The notes below the pieces were generated by a model. The model did not search any database. It saw nothing but the letters and a program-made list of their open reading frames with translations, and was not told the DNA's origin. A program made the translations under genes and the position numbers. Source: a virus. Taken from it: DNA of 33,970 bases. Each line of letters starts with the position of its first letter. Positions within the stretch are counted from its first letter, which is position 1. Below are positions 6,945 to 14,984 of this stretch, one piece after another. The stretch spans positions 1-33,970 of the IMG/VR virus record IMGVR_UViG_3300032294_002231. One strand, given 5' to 3'.

Positions 6945-7283
6945 TTATAAATTTTGAGAATAAAATGCAGCATGCGCCATATCTTCATAGCTAGGCATAT
7001 CGCTATCGCTTTCTAATGCTGAACCTCCGTGCCATTTAGACACATACTCGTTCCAAGTCATACGACCTTCTTCATAAGCGATCTCGTCCTTTTCTTGATT
7101 TAAAGGCGGAGCAAAAATAAAGTTCTTACTATCAATTACAAAATTGACTTGACAGTCCGGATGAACTTCTCTAAATACCTGGTGGTTAGCCTCGGCTGTT
7201 GCAAAATCGCCTTGAACAGTAATTGTACTGTCAATGACTGTTTCTTTAGTAATGTAGTTAAAAACGAAGATCTTGATGTCCAT
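6945..7283 (-). CDS. Hypothetical protein behind control region B, 112 aa
   Basis: A soluble protein with a beta-rich N-terminus (MDIKIFVFNYITKETVIDST) and a C-terminal acidic, Met/His-rich tail (SYEDMAHAAFYSQNL). I choose the ATG at 7283 rather than 7289, because its distance to the 25-base block at 7296-7320 is then 13 bases, exactly as for the gene starting at 4003. It is the first gene behind the second triple-dyad region and so likely shares regulation with the 291-residue protein. I recognise no family. Confidence 0.7.
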   Translation of the reverse strand: MDIKIFVFNYITKETVIDSTITVQGDFATAEANHQVFREVHPDCQVNFVIDSKNFIFAPPLNQEKDEIAYEEGRMTWNEYVSKWHGGSALESDSDMPSYEDMAHAAFYSQNL

Positions 7284-7295
7284 ATTCATTATTGA

Positions 7296-7432
7296 TTTGA
7301 TACATAGTAAAATTAAGACATATTTTTGACATAAAAAAATCTTTTTAGTCTTTTTTTAAAAATTGTCGATTGGAAATCAATCAGTTATGCAAGTGATTGA
7401 AAATCAATAAGTTATAAAGTATTGGAAATCAA
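7296..7432 (-). promoter_or_regulatory. Control region B: promoter-like block plus three dyad repeats
   Basis: The block 7296-7320 is identical over 25 bases to 4016-4040. Upstream on the transcript are three palindromic units, TTGGAAATCAA at 7370-7380, TTGAAAATCAA at 7397-7407 and TTGGAAATCAA at 7422-7432, spaced 27 and 25 bp. The DNA between block and dyads is T/A-rich in both copies but not identical, so block and dyads are the conserved, probably functional, parts. This is a likely phage promoter with operator sites for one regulator. Confidence 0.6.
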
Positions 7433-7436
7433 TAGG

Positions 7437-7465
7437 TTATATATATAAAGAAACTATATATATAA
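7437..7465. terminator. AT-only hairpin downstream of the HTH/HNH-like gene
   Basis: A perfect 11-bp inverted repeat (TTATATATATA at 7437-7447 and its complement at 7455-7465) with the 7-base loop AAGAAAC lies 4 bases after the stop of the gene at 7470. It could act as a weak terminator or a cruciform that separates this gene from control region B. No T-run follows on the minus strand and the stem is pure A/T, so the terminator role is uncertain. Confidence 0.4.
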
Positions 7466-7469
7466 ATGG

Positions 7470-8222
7470 TTACTTTCTAATGTCTATAAATTCGGATCCA
7501 TCGTCTTGATCCTTATAGTCTATGATGTCTTCGTCTTTGAATAATATATCTCCATCTCCTTCTAGTCCAAGCTTTTTTAAATGCTCATAGTAAAAGTCAT
7601 CGAGTTGATATAATTCTTGTACTTCTTCTTTTATTTCAGGACTATCAATAGAAACTGCTTCTACTCTTTGTAACATCTTATTTGAGAATGGATCTCCTAC
7701 ATAAAGAAAATGACAATTGTAACAAAGCCATTGTAAATTCTCAAGTCTCCAATCACTCTTCTTTCCGTTTTTAAAACTGAGTAGTAGTGGAGCTTTCATA
7801 TCTGTTAATCTTTTCTCTGAGAACTTGCACGATGAACATTGATATCCAAGTCTACCATCTTTCATTAAAGCTTCTTTGAGCTTTGCTATTCTCTTTGAAT
7901 TAATAGGTTGACTCTCTTTAAGCATTTCATCTAAGTCAACTTTCCATTTGGAACCTGCAAGGTTTTTAGGTACACCTCTACCAGGAATATTCTTATGTAA
8001 TTCAAATAAACTCTTTCCTGTTTCTTGATCAATATAAGACTTAGCGTATTTCTTATACGTTATATCTGTAATACCAAGCCATCTAGCGGCTTCTTTATTA
8101 CTACGGCTATTTGCCATAGCTTCTCTAAGTTGCTCTTCTGTTAATTGAAGTCCTTTATTCCACCAGGTATCTGGTCTGGCTTCCTTAGCCATGTTTTCTT
8201 TTGTGAAGAATCCTTTAGGCAT
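7470..8222 (-). CDS. HTH plus zinc-ribbon/HNH-like DNA-binding protein, 250 aa
   Basis: Residues about 27-58 form a helix-turn-helix of the homing-endonuclease style (NSRSNKEAARWLGITDITYK). Residues about 129-175 carry two Cys pairs (CSSC and CYNCH) bracketing PLLLSFKNGKKSDWRLENLQ, which matches the zinc-bound core of HNH/treble-clef nucleases, with L-x-x-L-C-x-x-CH at its end. A clear catalytic His in the first strand is not obvious, so it may bind DNA without cutting. The C-terminus is very acidic. The AT hairpin and control region B follow its stop. The family could be nuclease or transcription factor. Confidence 0.7.
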   Translation of the reverse strand: MPKGFFTKENMAKEARPDTWWNKGLQLTEEQLREAMANSRSNKEAARWLGITDITYKKYAKSYIDQETGKSLFELHKNIPGRGVPKNLAGSKWKVDLDEMLKESQPINSKRIAKLKEALMKDGRLGYQCSSCKFSEKRLTDMKAPLLLSFKNGKKSDWRLENLQWLCYNCHFLYVGDPFSNKMLQRVEAVSIDSPEIKEEVQELYQLDDFYYEHLKKLGLEGDGDILFKDEDIIDYKDQDDGSEFIDIRK

Positions 8223-8622
8223 CTAACTTAGGATTTAATTTACACATTAAATGCCAAAGATCATATGGATTTTCAAGTATTAATTCATCTTTGTCATTAA
8301 CTATTATTGGATTTAATGTACCATCACTATTTACTCTTTCATATAAATAGAAACTAATTACCTCAGTACATTGTTTACCAAAGTGCATATAGATAAGAGC
8401 ATCTATAACAGTAAAAAACTTCTCATCATAATCTGCAAAGTCTAAGTTAAGATCTGCATACATAATGTTTTGTCTAACATTTAATTCATCTAGACTATTC
8501 ATCATGTTAAAAAACAATTCTCTCTTCTTATCTACTTCAGTCTTTTTCTTTCTTCTTATTACAGTCTTAGTTCCAATTATAGAGTCTACTCCTAATTGAA
8601 TTTGTTTGAAATCATTCTCCAC
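8215..8622 (-). CDS. Conserved hypothetical protein, 135 aa
   Basis: A soluble acidic protein with a basic patch near the N-terminus (VIRRKKKTEVDKKREL) and a conserved-looking middle (NIMYADLNLDFADYDEKFF). From memory, the block around YADLNLDF and YLYERVN resembles proteins conserved in T4-like marine phages, without known function. It overlaps the next gene by 8 bases and the previous one by 11 bases. Confident it is a gene; no function assigned. Confidence 0.7.
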   Translation of the reverse strand: MENDFKQIQLGVDSIIGTKTVIRRKKKTEVDKKRELFFNMMNSLDELNVRQNIMYADLNLDFADYDEKFFTVIDALIYMHFGKQCTEVISFYLYERVNSDGTLNPIIVNDKDELILENPYDLWHLMCKLNPKLDA

Positions 8623-8968
8623 TGGCTTTAGTTTTAGTTGTAAATTTTCTGGCCTTATTCTTATCTTGAATTGATTGAATCATATTTTTAATATGAGTAC
8701 ACATTTCATAATTCTCTTCTTCAACATACCATAATAAACAGGTTTCTAAAGCCTGTACCCAATGGTTTTTATGGATCTCTACGTATTCATTAGTTTCATT
8801 TATCTCAAACAAACAAGCATAAATCTTCTTATTAACTATAGCATACTCTATAGAATTAGGTATATGTATCTTTAATAAAGATTTAAGTATTTCAGATTGG
8901 GAAACGTCTTCTGCTGTAATGTGTTCAGGATTATCAAATAAAGCCCTGACAACTCTTCTTCTTACCAT
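8612..8968 (-). CDS. Hypothetical protein, 118 aa
   Basis: A helical soluble protein starting MVRRRVVRALFDNPEHITAE and ending in a basic tail (KARKFTTKTKASGE). Its middle has Trp, Cys and Tyr-rich helices (WVQALETCLLWYVEEENYEM). It sits between two conserved small phage genes, and the start is in the TTAGTTATGG context. No motif was recognised. The basic tail and helical core would fit a nucleic-acid or virion accessory protein, but that is a guess. Confidence 0.65.
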   Translation of the reverse strand: MVRRRVVRALFDNPEHITAEDVSQSEILKSLLKIHIPNSIEYAIVNKKIYACLFEINETNEYVEIHKNHWVQALETCLLWYVEEENYEMCTHIKNMIQSIQDKNKARKFTTKTKASGE

Positions 8969-8985
8969 AACTAATTTATTTTATT

Positions 8986-9300
8986 TTAAGCTCCTCCTTT
9001 CATGGCTTTAATCAATAGCATTGCCACAGAATTTAAAGGTACAATGAAGCCTATTACGTTTTTATATGGATTGCGATCATCATAGTCAACCATAACTCCA
9101 GAAGCACCAAGTTTCTTTTGTAATGCCACACTAATTTCATTAGCTAACATTTGCTTATCTCTAGGATCTTCAAGTTCTTGATCTAATACGAACTGCATTT
9201 TAACTCCAAGCTTTGTTGGATTATCATTTACGTCAAACCTAAGTTTGTACTTTTTTCCTGCTACAGTTATATCAAATAATGGATTAGCTGCCTTTGCCAT
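8986..9300 (-). CDS. Hypothetical protein, 104 aa
   Basis: The N-terminus (MAKAANPLFDITVAGKKYKL) is beta-rich, the middle helical (KQMLANEISVALQKKLGAS) and the C-terminus hydrophobic (VIGFIVPLNSVAMLLIKAM). The hydrophobic end is short of a convincing transmembrane segment. It is the last small gene before the sugar cassette, which starts 18 bases after its ATG side. Function unknown; a virion component is possible by size and style only. Confidence 0.65.
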   Translation of the reverse strand: MAKAANPLFDITVAGKKYKLRFDVNDNPTKLGVKMQFVLDQELEDPRDKQMLANEISVALQKKLGASGVMVDYDDRNPYKNVIGFIVPLNSVAMLLIKAMKGGA

Positions 9301-9318
9301 TTGTTTTTTATATAAATA

Positions 9319-10602
9319 TTACTCTATAATCAATAATGAATAGTCGAACGGTGGATTAGTTACAACAATTTGATTCTGGGCTAGATCTACCACATTTCTA
9401 ACCTCTATTTTTGCAGATCCTAGTTCATATATTCCAGGTTCAGAACCTTCCAGAATGTCACCCAAGCGCGTTATATTTTGTAAGAATTCATCTTTAGTTG
9501 GATCTATATTTGTAAAGTCTACTTCTACTTTTATATTAAAGTCTATTGGGCTTCCTACTTTATATATAGATTCAAAATCTGTTGCATTATAAAACTTTTG
9601 TGCAAAGTTCCAATCTTCATTTGAAAATCCTAAAAGTTGATTTGCTGGCTCATGCTCATTACTTAGAGTATTAATCATTAATTGTTTTTGATCCTGACTA
9701 GATATCCATACTCTAGAAAAATAAACTTCTAATTGTGCAAGGAACATTGGATTTATCGTTCTACTATCTTTAATTACTAGGTCTATATCTAATTTTTTTA
9801 ATTTAGATTCTCCATGATTAAATCCTCCCCACTTTTTTAAAAATCTTCTTAATTCAATTCCATCAGCAACTTTTTGAAGTTCCACTCTTTTTTTAGCTTC
9901 TTCGTTATTTGGATCAAACCAATTCTTTCCTCTAGAACTTGTGCATGTAAAATGATATACATTAGCTTTCCAAGTTTGAATTAGTTTAATCTCAGCGTGA
10001 ATACATCTTTGTACAAGATCTGAATCTTCTCTTGATCTTCTAAATAACGTATCATAACCACCGATGCTTTGCCATACTTTTTTATAAAATGTTATAGGTG
10101 CAAAGAAATACTCAGCAGTTCTATTAGATTTTACAGATTCGGAATATGCATTCCATTTATTAATATCGAATACTGTAGGATCTGTTCCAAAATCTTCTGT
10201 TATTGTATAATCAGAATATCCATGTAATGGTGGTTCTATTCTAGTTGCAGACAATATACAATTATCTTCTATCTCAGATAATATATTGGTATCATAATGA
10301 GGACCTATAACCATGTCTGATTGAAGATAGGATATTATATCGTGTTTTGCTAATTCTACTAATAAATTATTATTCCTAGAATATCCTATACAAGGTTTTA
10401 TTTTATGTGTTATTATTTTTAAATCAAAAAAATCTTTTTGAATGCTTTTTAAATAACCATAAACATCTTCATTATCTGAATCTATAAATACTATTATCTC
10501 ATGCTCTTTGCCATCTAAATTATCTTTTAAAGATTTCATTAACAACTCTACATGATCTCTGGTGTTAACGGATGTGTTAGTTACAAAACTTATATTTTTC
10601 AT
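9319..10602 (-). CDS. Family 2-type (GT-A) glycosyltransferase, 427 aa
   Basis: A GT-A fold is indicated by the N-terminal strand and nucleotide-sugar site (ISFVTNTSVNTRDHVELLMK, then IIVFIDSDNED). A metal-binding acidic motif, YLQSDMVIG, lies near residue 93, and the acceptor-side REDSDLVQRC near residue 190. This catalytic domain spans about residues 1-235. The remaining 190 residues are a C-terminal extension that I do not recognise, which makes the protein longer than a minimal family-2 enzyme. It is the last gene of the sugar cassette in transcription order and overlaps the preceding epimerase gene by 26 bases. Donor and acceptor are unknown. Confidence 0.8.
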   Translation of the reverse strand: MKNISFVTNTSVNTRDHVELLMKSLKDNLDGKEHEIIVFIDSDNEDVYGYLKSIQKDFFDLKIITHKIKPCIGYSRNNNLLVELAKHDIISYLQSDMVIGPHYDTNILSEIEDNCILSATRIEPPLHGYSDYTITEDFGTDPTVFDINKWNAYSESVKSNRTAEYFFAPITFYKKVWQSIGGYDTLFRRSREDSDLVQRCIHAEIKLIQTWKANVYHFTCTSSRGKNWFDPNNEEAKKRVELQKVADGIELRRFLKKWGGFNHGESKLKKLDIDLVIKDSRTINPMFLAQLEVYFSRVWISSQDQKQLMINTLSNEHEPANQLLGFSNEDWNFAQKFYNATDFESIYKVGSPIDFNIKVEVDFTNIDPTKDEFLQNITRLGDILEGSEPGIYELGSAKIEVRNVVDLAQNQIVVTNPPFDYSLLIIE

Positions 10603-11368
10603 ATTCTAATTTTAATGCATTTTCAAAACCTATTAAGTCTATTGGTAGATCTAATAGTGAAGTTTCCTCTCCTACATATTTTGTAGTACTACTAATTTTA
10701 TCTTCAATGTTTATATCCACTTCATAGTCTCCTAAAGTGTTTATTAGTTTAGCAATATCAATTAAAGATCTTTTTTCTTTTGAGTAACAGCAGTCTACGA
10801 ACTTGGCAGGATATTCAGTTTCTATATAATATTTAACTACGGTCCAAAGATCTTCCATGTAAAAAAAGTCCATGAATTTATTTCTATGTATTTCAATTGG
10901 TTTTTTATTTACATAATTACTTAATGCAGATCTAATAAATCTAGTCTCTAATTCTCCTTCACCAAATAAAGAAAATATTCTTATATTGTAAAAATTAAAT
11001 TGATCAAGTATAGATTTATGAATTACTTTTTTACTTAGACCATAAGGAGTGTAGTCTAAATAATCTTCAGCTCCAGATCCAAATGTTATAAATTTACTAT
11101 ACTTATTTTTGTGTTCTAAAATATTATAGTACATTCTTATATTATCATCTAAAACATCCCAGCTATCATGATACAATCTACTACCACCTCTAACTGCGCA
11201 ATGAATAACCAAATCAAACCTAGTATGAGAATTAAATAATAGGTCTACATGCCCTCTATTAGTGAAGTCTACTACAGATCTTTTAGGTGTATATACATCA
11301 TGATTCTTTAATTTTTTAGATAAAAATCTACCTATAGTGCCATTACTACCTGTTATAAGAATCTTCAT
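10577..11368 (-). CDS. NAD(P)-dependent sugar epimerase/dehydratase or reductase (SDR), 263 aa
   Basis: An extended short-chain dehydrogenase: Rossmann motif TGSNGTIG at residues 6-13 and active-site Tyr-Lys in TPYGLSKK near residue 120, with a Ser/Gly-rich region (FGSGAED) just before. It is shorter than the usual 310-340 residues, resembling compact 4-keto-reductases and GDP-fucose-synthase-like enzymes. It could reduce or epimerise a keto-sugar made by the dehydratases of the cassette. It directly follows (abuts) the E1-beta-like gene, whose product may act on the same sugar. The exact reaction cannot be told. Confidence 0.8.
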   Translation of the reverse strand: MKILITGSNGTIGRFLSKKLKNHDVYTPKRSVVDFTNRGHVDLLFNSHTRFDLVIHCAVRGGSRLYHDSWDVLDDNIRMYYNILEHKNKYSKFITFGSGAEDYLDYTPYGLSKKVIHKSILDQFNFYNIRIFSLFGEGELETRFIRSALSNYVNKKPIEIHRNKFMDFFYMEDLWTVVKYYIETEYPAKFVDCCYSKEKRSLIDIAKLINTLGDYEVDINIEDKISSTTKYVGEETSLLDLPIDLIGFENALKLEYEKYKFCN

Positions 11369-11907
11369 TATTTTTCTTTTGAATAGTCTGCAAACTCTAC
11401 AAGAATTGTACTCTTACCATCTTCACGCTCTAAAGCTTTTTTATAAGCAGGCATAATATCTTCTGGTTCATTTAATTCAATAACTTCTATATTTTGAAGC
11501 ATGGATCTAAATGCATTAGAAAAATTTCCTTTATGCTGACATTGGGGATCTATAGGTCTCTCACTTCCTACTGCAACTCTAATAATAACTTTAGGTCTAC
11601 ACTTACCACTTGACATAGTGATAAATTTATCAAGATGATTTACTATTTGATCTGCGCCCATTAAAATAAAATTCCATCTAGGAAATGTAGATACTGGTAT
11701 TAATCCGCCTTCTATTGCCATTCCATTTGCTAAACCGCATTGTAGATATTCTGCAACAGGTAATTCTATTCTTTTATTTTCTGATATATGTTTTAATGAA
11801 TCATACAATCCGGTTCCTTCATACTCTACAGCTTGACCAATAAAAATAGTTTTTGGATCTTCTGCTAAAAAACTCATTGCTTGTTTTAATTCTTCTGCGT
11901 ATTTCAT
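11368..11907 (-). CDS. E1-beta-like subunit of a thiamine-diphosphate enzyme, 179 aa
   Basis: This resembles the pyrimidine-binding (Pyr) domain of 2-oxo-acid dehydrogenase E1-beta and transketolase. It begins YAEELKQAMSFLAEDP and has FIGQAVEYEGTGLY, ELPVAEYLQCGLANGMAIEG (the Glu that activates thiamine diphosphate lies here in the family) and the QIVNHLDKF helix. The start is placed at 11907, 4 bases after the stop of the partner gene. A full E1-beta has about 325 residues; the C-terminal transketolase domain is missing. With the neighbouring E1-alpha-like subunit it should form a split ThDP enzyme. In a sugar cassette, two-carbon transfer to a keto-sugar is the likely job (inference). Confidence 0.8.
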   Translation of the reverse strand: MKYAEELKQAMSFLAEDPKTIFIGQAVEYEGTGLYDSLKHISENKRIELPVAEYLQCGLANGMAIEGGLIPVSTFPRWNFILMGADQIVNHLDKFITMSSGKCRPKVIIRVAVGSERPIDPQCQHKGNFSNAFRSMLQNIEVIELNEPEDIMPAYKKALEREDGKSTILVEFADYSKEK

Positions 11908-11911
11908 AATA

Positions 11912-12538
11912 TTAAAATTGAACTCTTTGTCCTGCCCCAGCATGAGGATATTTTTCATTATTATATTTGTAGTATATTAAATGAGGTTGATATACAATAT
12001 CTTCTGTTGGTTCTTTATCTAAATAGTAAGGAATATCTCTTCCCCATATTTTATTTGTTGGAGTACAAACAGACTTCTGATTATCTTCTACAACAAATAT
12101 TATAGGAAGATCATGACCTTGTGCAAATTTATACGCTTCATGCCAATGTCCTGTTTCTGTACTCATGTCTCCCGTCCAAACCCACACTCTTCCTTTTTTA
12201 TTTTGTAATTTCAAAGACCATGCTATACCTGTCGCTATAGAAGGAATACCTCCTACTATAGATGAACAAATAAATTTATACTCAGGCAAATTCATTACCA
12301 TTGATTTTCCATCTAATATTCTTTCTGTAATTACTTCTTTAGGAATTCCTTTTAGTAGTGCCTGATAGTGATTTCTCCAAGTACAACACACCCAATCATT
12401 TTCTGTATCTATATTTTTAAATACCTTAATTATTTGATCTTCATTTCCAGAATATAAATGTATAGGTGCTTTTATTTTACCAGCATTAAAAAGATCTCCT
12501 ATTTCTTTTTCAAAATCTATAAGTTGTTCTTTTGTCAT
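11912..12538 (-). CDS. E1-alpha-like thiamine-diphosphate-binding subunit, 208 aa
   Basis: The ThDP-binding motif GD-(x28)-N is present as GDMSTETG at residue 123 and VVEDN ending at residue 153. Upstream blocks typical of E1-alpha are seen: HLYSGNE, CTWRNHYQALLKG and SSIVGGIPSIATG. The chain is much shorter than the usual 330-370 residues. It lacks the phosphorylation-loop region and any lipoyl-domain partner in the cluster, so a dehydrogenase complex is unlikely. Its stop lies 4 bases before the E1-beta-like start, so the two subunits are made together. It probably decarboxylates a 2-keto acid or cleaves a ketose and donates a two-carbon unit. Confidence 0.82.
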   Translation of the reverse strand: MTKEQLIDFEKEIGDLFNAGKIKAPIHLYSGNEDQIIKVFKNIDTENDWVCCTWRNHYQALLKGIPKEVITERILDGKSMVMNLPEYKFICSSIVGGIPSIATGIAWSLKLQNKKGRVWVWTGDMSTETGHWHEAYKFAQGHDLPIIFVVEDNQKSVCTPTNKIWGRDIPYYLDKEPTEDIVYQPHLIYYKYNNEKYPHAGAGQRVQF

Positions 12539-12542
12539 ATTA

Positions 12543-13241
12543 TTATTTTCTATGTTTAAAGATCATATAATGGTTCCAATCAGTTATATTTTCATCTGGT
12601 AAAAGCGTTTCACTACTAATTCTTGGATAGTGAGGAGTTTTTAATTCTGATCCATAGAATCCTTCCATTTGCCAATGATGGGTATATAGTAAATAAATAA
12701 AGTTATCAAAATCAAATAAACCTCTATAAACATACTGATGAGACATTCTCCAATTAGGATTGCTTATAAAGAACAAAGAGTTTTCATTTGTTAATTGATA
12801 TACGGTTTTTATAATAATATGAGGATTGTATACATGTTCTAAAAAATCATTAGCAATAACTAAATCGTATTTATCATACAATCCAGAAGTATCAAATGCG
12901 CTTGATAATTCTTTTACAAAAAAAGTTCCTTTAAATCCATGTTCTTTAAAATATTTTTCTGCAAATGGTTTATCTACCAAATGATATTCTAAATTAGGAT
13001 TTGTTTCTAATATTTTTTGAGATAATATTCCTGGACCACTACCAATCTCTAGTACTCTTTTGATATGTGGATTCTGTGAAATTGTTTCTAATATAAGAGA
13101 AGCTTCGTATTCATATCTTCTTTGCCATGCATTTTCTTGTAATCTACCAGCATCTTCCCATTCATTTAAATGTTCTGTGTCAAAATGCTCCATTGAAAAT
13201 ATTTCCTCAAAATTTGTATGTTGTATTCTAAATAGTCCCAT
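12543..13241 (-). CDS. Class I SAM-dependent methyltransferase, 232 aa
   Basis: SAM-binding motif I is VLEIGSGPG near residue 70. Motif II/III-like YHLVDKPFAEK and YDLVIANDFLEHVYNP follow in order, matching Methyltransf_11/23-type enzymes. The C-terminal part is rich in Tyr and His, perhaps for sugar binding. The start is at the ATG 13241 within TAATG, overlapping the stop of the RmlB-like gene; a TTG 6 bases upstream is less likely. It probably methylates a sugar or glycan made by this cassette. A role on a protein or lipid is not excluded. Confidence 0.82.
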   Translation of the reverse strand: MGLFRIQHTNFEEIFSMEHFDTEHLNEWEDAGRLQENAWQRRYEYEASLILETISQNPHIKRVLEIGSGPGILSQKILETNPNLEYHLVDKPFAEKYFKEHGFKGTFFVKELSSAFDTSGLYDKYDLVIANDFLEHVYNPHIIIKTVYQLTNENSLFFISNPNWRMSHQYVYRGLFDFDNFIYLLYTHHWQMEGFYGSELKTPHYPRISSETLLPDENITDWNHYMIFKHRK

Positions 13242-14206
13242 TACCAAATAAATTTATTTTTATAATAATTTACAATCTCTTTTAGTTCTTCATCAAAATC
13301 TGCTTCAGGTTTCCAACCAAGTGATCTAAGTTTAGAATCATCTAAAGCATATCTAACATCCTGACCTGGTCTTGAGTACGATAAGTCTAAATAAGATTCT
13401 ATAGGAAAAATCTCTTCTGCTCTATTATATTCATTTATTACTTTCTTAACAGTATCCCAATTAGATTGTTCATATCCTCCTGCTATATTGAATATTTCAT
13501 TTTGAATTTCACTTTCAATTATTTTTACAACTGCTTTAGCTGTATCAGAAGCATGTAGCCAATTTCTTATAGGACTTCCATTATTATGAAGAGGTATTTT
13601 TTTTCCTAATTTTAAATACTTACAAGATCTAGGAATTAATTTTTCTACATATTGCCCTATACCATAGTTATTTGTTGGTCTAACTATAACATATGGAATT
13701 TTATATGTTCTTCCCCAAGCTAATATTAATTGATCTGCCGCTGCTTTAGTTGCGGAATAAGGATTAGAAGGTTTTAATAAATCTAATTCTGTATGCACTC
13801 CATCTTCTATATCACCATAAACTTCATCTGTAGAAAAATGTATTAGTGTAGGTTTTTTACTTGATTCCTGTCTATAGTTTTTAATTAATTCTAATAAATT
13901 ATGAACACCATTTATATTAGAATGGATAAACTCATTAGAATTAACTATTGAATTTCCTACATGAGTTTCTGCTGCTGTGTTTATTATGGCATCACATTCA
14001 TATAAAAATTTTAGATTATTAATATCTTCTTTTTCCCATAAAAATTTATCTTTATACTTTTCTGAGAATTCAAATAAAAGATCTTTATTTGCGGCGTATG
14101 TGCATTTATCTATACCATATACATACCAACCTTTTTCTAAACAGGCTTTTGTTATGTGACTACCTATTAGTCCAAAACAACCTGTGATATAAACTGATTT
14201 ATTCAT
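13241..14206 (-). CDS. dTDP-glucose 4,6-dehydratase-like enzyme (RmlB family), 321 aa
   Basis: The Rossmann motif is TGCFGLIG. NTAAETHVGNSI, FSTDEVYGD and the catalytic YSATKAAAD occur in RmlB order, and VRPTNNYG and YALDDSKLRSLGW are typical C-terminal blocks. It would convert a nucleotide-activated glucose into the 4-keto-6-deoxy intermediate, the branch point of many deoxysugars and the expected substrate step for the RfbH-like gene at 22941. The nucleotide (dTDP, CDP or GDP) is uncertain. The length is typical. It overlaps both neighbours by a few bases. Confidence 0.88.
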   Translation of the reverse strand: MNKSVYITGCFGLIGSHITKACLEKGWYVYGIDKCTYAANKDLLFEFSEKYKDKFLWEKEDINNLKFLYECDAIINTAAETHVGNSIVNSNEFIHSNINGVHNLLELIKNYRQESSKKPTLIHFSTDEVYGDIEDGVHTELDLLKPSNPYSATKAAADQLILAWGRTYKIPYVIVRPTNNYGIGQYVEKLIPRSCKYLKLGKKIPLHNNGSPIRNWLHASDTAKAVVKIIESEIQNEIFNIAGGYEQSNWDTVKKVINEYNRAEEIFPIESYLDLSYSRPGQDVRYALDDSKLRSLGWKPEADFDEELKEIVNYYKNKFIW

Positions 14207-14984
14207 AAATACTTTTTATTTTAGAATACGGAATTTGATTTCTTATTTCTAGTTCTAATTCATTACCTGCTTCATTCTCTCTAATAATTCCACGTTGTCT
14301 ATTAGAAGGTGTTTCATTAAATACATAAGAATAAAAATCTAAAACTCCTATTTTATTTTCAGGACACATTTCTAAACATGGAAAAGATGTTGCTAAATCT
14401 TCTGCATGAAAATAGTAATCATTAGTTTTACTATAGATCATACTTTCCAATTTAATTTTTTTATATAATCCCCATTTAAAAGTTCTCAAATGAGAAGCTC
14501 TCCAATGATCTAATCTAAATAAATTTTTATCACAAACTTCATTAGCATACTTAGTATTTTGTGGATATCCTGGTGTTTCACTAGGATAACAAATCAATCC
14601 TCCGTATGTCATCCAAATATTTTTTTCACTATAAAAGTTAGATAGTTTGTAAAAAACATTTTCATCAAATAACCAATCATCACCATCTACAAATACCAAG
14701 ACATCATCGTCATTATTAATGAAGTTTATTATGTCAGGATTATAGGGACTTACATTATATCCACGTCTTCTATTTACTTTATTTGATATTATTTTCCAAT
14801 TATTAAGATTTCCAACTATGTCATTAACTTTTGATAGCGTATTATCTATAGATGCATCATTTATATACAGTACTTCATAATTAGTGTAAGTTTGATTTAA
14901 TATACTAGCTAAATTATACTCTACCCAACTTTCATTATTATATGAAGGTATTACTACTTTAAATTTAACTTCCGTAGAATTCAT
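14199..14984 (-). CDS. Family 2 (GT-A) glycosyltransferase, 261 aa
   Basis: Typical GT2 blocks are present: FKVVIPSYNNESWVEYNLAS, SILNQTYTNYEVLYINDAS and the metal-binding VFVDGDDWLF at about residue 95. The ED-like acceptor motif HAEDLATSF lies near residue 200. The start is placed at 14984 (MNSTEVKFKVVIPSY); it overlaps the tandem methyltransferase by 20 bases. No membrane segment, so it works in the cytoplasm on an activated sugar and an unknown acceptor. Confidence 0.85.
   Translation of the reverse strand: MNSTEVKFKVVIPSYNNESWVEYNLASILNQTYTNYEVLYINDASIDNTLSKVNDIVGNLNNWKIISNKVNRRRGYNVSPYNPDIINFINNDDDVLVFVDGDDWLFDENVFYKLSNFYSEKNIWMTYGGLICYPSETPGYPQNTKYANEVCDKNLFRLDHWRASHLRTFKWGLYKKIKLESMIYSKTNDYYFHAEDLATSFPCLEMCPENKIGVLDFYSYVFNETPSNRQRGIIRENEAGNELELEIRNQIPYSKIKSIYE

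Noticed and set aside
11368-12538. Host pyruvate dehydrogenase fragment
   Set aside because: Both frames are intact, closely spaced and embedded in the sugar operon; no E2/E3 genes are nearby and the subunits are compact rather than broken.
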